This document shows, in pieces, positions 62,157 through 64,000 of a DNA stretch of 64,000 bases. Location: positions 1 through 64,000 of the forward strand of contig JAKBAM010000014.1 of assembly GCA_021809105.1 (NCBI GenBank), read 5' to 3'. Made by a program: the position numbers and the translations under genes. The notes beneath the pieces were generated by a model. The model saw only the letters and a program-made list of their open reading frames with translations. It was not told the DNA's origin and did not search any database. Every line of letters begins with the position of its first letter. Position 1 is the stretch's first letter. The DNA is from Actinomycetes bacterium. Lineage in GTDB: Bacteria > Actinomycetota > Acidimicrobiia > Acidimicrobiales > Palsa-688.

Positions 62157-63305
62157 GTGGACCTGTTCGAATATCAGGGCAAGCAGTACTTTGCCCGTTT
62201 TGGCATACCGGTATCCCTCGGCGGCGTCGCCGACACCGTGGAGCAGGCCGTGGCGGAAGCTGACAAGGCCGGCTACCCCGTGGTGGTCAAGGCCCAGGTG
62301 CAAGTCGGAGGCCGGGGTAAGGCGGGCGGCGTCAAGCTGGCGACCAACGAGGCAGAGGTGCGCGAGCACGCCGGCAATATCATCGGCCTCGACATCAAGG
62401 GTCACGTCGTGCGCCGGCTGTGGGTCGAGCACGCCTCGGACATCTCCAAGGAGTACTACGCCAGCTTCACCCTCGACCGGGGCGCCAAGCAGTACCTCGG
62501 CATGGTGTCGGCGCAGGGCGGCGTCGAGATCGAGACAGTCGCCGACGAGAACCCCGATGCCTTGGCCCGCATCTACATCGACCCGGCGATCGGCTTCACC
62601 GAGGCCCAGGCTCGCCAGTTGGTCGAGGAAGCCGGCCTCGACGCCGAAGCCCGAGACGGTGCCATCGGCATCCTGCTCAACCTGTACCGCGCCTACGTGG
62701 AAGGCGATGCCGACCTGGTCGAGATCAACCCGCTGATCCTCACCCCCGACGGCCGGGTCCACGCCCTCGACGCCAAGGTGACCCTGGACGACAACGCGTC
62801 TTTCCGCCACCCGGAGTGGGAGGACTTTCGCGACATCGACGAGTTCGACGAGCGGGAGCGGCTGGCCCGGTCCAAGGGGCTGCAGTACGTGGGCCTGGAC
62901 GGTTATGTGGGGATCATCGCCAACGGTGCCGGCCTGGCGATGAGCACCTGCGACGTCGTCAACCAGGTCGGGGGCTCGCCCGCCAACTTCCTCGACATCG
63001 GTGGGGGGGCCAACGCCGAGGTGATGGCCAACGCTCTCGAGGTGATCACCTCCGACCCGAAGGTACGTTCGATCTTCATCAACATCTTCGGCGGCATCAC
63101 CCGTGGCGAGGAGGTGGCCAATGGCATCAAGACGGCCCTCGGCCGCATCGACATCTCGATCCCCATGGTCATCCGCCTCGACGGGACCAACGCCGAGGAA
63201 GGCCGGGACATCCTGGCCACCGTGACCTCGGACAAGGTCCTGTCGTCCCCCACCATGCTCGAAGCGGCCCGCAAGGCCGTCGAGCTCGCCAACAGCTCCA
63301 ACTGA
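62157..63305 (+). CDS. sucC: Succinyl-CoA synthetase beta subunit
   Basis: 382 residues from GTG at 62157 with GGAGGA about 8 bases upstream. 'MDLFEYQGKQYFARFGIPV' start, ATP-grasp segment 'VVKAQVQVGGRGKAGGVKLA', 'LVEINPLILTPDGRVHALDA' metal site, and 'FINIFGGITRGEEVANGI'. It carries the nucleotide site that makes ATP or GTP from succinyl-CoA. Length suits the bacterial form. sucD follows after 12 bases. Confidence 0.97.
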   Translation: MDLFEYQGKQYFARFGIPVSLGGVADTVEQAVAEADKAGYPVVVKAQVQVGGRGKAGGVKLATNEAEVREHAGNIIGLDIKGHVVRRLWVEHASDISKEYYASFTLDRGAKQYLGMVSAQGGVEIETVADENPDALARIYIDPAIGFTEAQARQLVEEAGLDAEARDGAIGILLNLYRAYVEGDADLVEINPLILTPDGRVHALDAKVTLDDNASFRHPEWEDFRDIDEFDERERLARSKGLQYVGLDGYVGIIANGAGLAMSTCDVVNQVGGSPANFLDIGGGANAEVMANALEVITSDPKVRSIFINIFGGITRGEEVANGIKTALGRIDISIPMVIRLDGTNAEEGRDILATVTSDKVLSSPTMLEAARKAVELANSSN

Positions 63306-63317
63306 GAGGACGTCGCA

Positions 63318-64000
63318 ATGAGCATCTTCGTCGACGAGAGCACCACCGTCATCGTGCAAGGCCTGACCGGGGGCCAAGGTCGCTTCCACGGCCTCCGCAA
63401 CAAGGCATACGGCACCAAGATCGTCGCCGGGGTCACTCCCGGCAAGGGAGGCCAGGACGTCGAGGGCATCCCGGTGTTCGATACGGTGGCCGAGGCGGTA
63501 GCGGCTACTGGGGGCAACGCCAGCTTCGTGTCGGTGCCCCCGAAGATGGCCGCCGGCGCCATCCTCGAGGCGGCCGCCGCCAGCATTCCCTTCATCGTGT
63601 GCATAACCGAGGGCATCCCGGCCCACGACGAGGCCCGCGTGTACAACACTCTGGCCTCGCAGTACCCGACGACCAGGCTCCTCGGCCCGAACTGCCCCGG
63701 CATCATCAGCCCGGGCAAGACCAACATCGGCATCACCGCCGGCGAGATCGCCCTACCCGGCGGCCCGGTCGGTATCGTTAGTCGCAGCGGGACCCTGACC
63801 TATCAGGCGCTCTACGAGCTCAAGCAGATGGGCGTCGGCGTGACGACCTGCGTAGGCATAGGCGGAGACCCGGTGCCGGGCACCAACTTCGTGGACTGCC
63901 TGGCGGCGTTCCAGGAGGATCCCGAAACCAAAGCCATCATCATGATGGGCGAGATCGGTGGCGCCGAGGAAGAGAAGGCGGCCGACTTCATCCGCTCCAG
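63318..64000 (+). CDS. sucD: Succinyl-CoA synthetase alpha subunit (3' end beyond window)
   Basis: The frame is open from ATG at 63318 to the window edge, about 227 residues, with GAGAGGA upstream. '[20 protein letters not shown]', '[20 protein letters not shown]', '[13 protein letters not shown]', '[14 protein letters not shown]', '[14 protein letters not shown]' and '[20 protein letters not shown]' identify it. The phospho-histidine loop would lie past the window edge. Works with SucC in the TCA cycle. Confidence 0.95.
   Translation, partial: MSIFVDESTTVIVQGLTGGQGRFHGLRNKAYGTKIVAGVTPGKGGQDVEGIPVFDTVAEAVAATGGNASFVSVPPKMAAGAILEAAAASIPFIVCITEGIPAHDEARVYNTLASQYPTTRLLGPNCPGIISPGKTNIGITAGEIALPGGPVGIVSRSGTLTYQALYELKQMGVGVTTCVGIGGDPVPGTNFVDCLAAFQEDPETKAIIMMGEIGGAEEEKAADFIRS

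Overview
The window is GC-rich, densely packed, non-mobile chromosomal DNA from an actinobacterium, most likely class Acidimicrobiia or a near relative. This is inferred from GTG-rich start codons and many 4-nt stop/start overlaps, an actinobacterial cytochrome oxidase with a CtaF-type subunit, GuaB3, a TIGR03086-type protein that fits mycothiol chemistry, and the order rplM-rpsI-glmM ... glmS-acpS-nnrD-alr ... tsaE-tsaB-rimI-tsaD-groES-groEL ... guaB3 ... pcrA ... sucC-sucD. I saw no rRNA, tRNA, CRISPR array, insertion sequence or prophage, and no gene-free stretch longer than about 300 bases.

Region by region: (1) 1-1210 holds a truncated WYL/YafY-type regulator divergent from a DinB/maleylpyruvate-isomerase-like protein. 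(2) 1244-4065 is a minus-strand signalling operon (low-complexity membrane protein, histidine kinase, OmpR-type regulator). (3) 4165-12326 is a minus-strand surface-glycan locus: sugar-nucleotide epimerase, three GT-B glycosyltransferases, a full-length ABC exporter and a UDP-glucose dehydrogenase, most of them joined by ATGA/GTGA overlaps. (4) 12535-14458 encodes an RDD membrane protein and an orphan substrate-binding lipoprotein. (5) 25050 down to 14486 is a minus-strand respiratory series: thiD, a formate dehydrogenase alpha subunit read through an in-frame UGA (predicted selenocysteine), its Fe-S beta subunit, an NrfD-type anchor, cytochrome c oxidase subunits II, I and IV, and a UbiB-like protein. 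(6) 25332-27683 carries rplM-rpsI-glmM. (7) 27814-31221 carries a second two-component system followed by a ferredoxin/P450 pair. (8) 34181-31265 is a TetR/MFS/cysteine-rich-protein operon. (9) 34276-46179 holds an almost doubled GlmS-like enzyme, acpS, nnrD, alr, a hydrolase, a P1 peptidase, a 4Fe-4S uracil-DNA glycosylase and the tsaE-tsaB-rimI-tsaD chain. (10) 46224-48598 is the CIRCE-controlled groES-groEL operon plus a 69-residue protein. (11) 48621-64000 carries a Nudix hydrolase, a proline-rich zinc-ribbon protein, guaB3, a channel-like RCK protein, an aquaporin-type channel, pcrA, a FUSC protein, a methyltransferase, an LCP ligase, a B12-binding mutase subunit and sucC-sucD (sucD is cut by the window end).

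How it fits together: formate oxidation (FdhA-FdhB-NrfD) is encoded head-to-tail with the terminal oxidase, which suggests formate feeds the aerobic chain. GlmM and the GlmS-like enzyme supply amino sugars, Alr supplies D-alanine, and the LCP protein and glycan locus build the envelope. The main points to check are the selenocysteine codon with its SECIS-like hairpin, the expanded GlmS-like protein, and a recurring pattern of short in-frame tandem duplications in otherwise ordinary genes.
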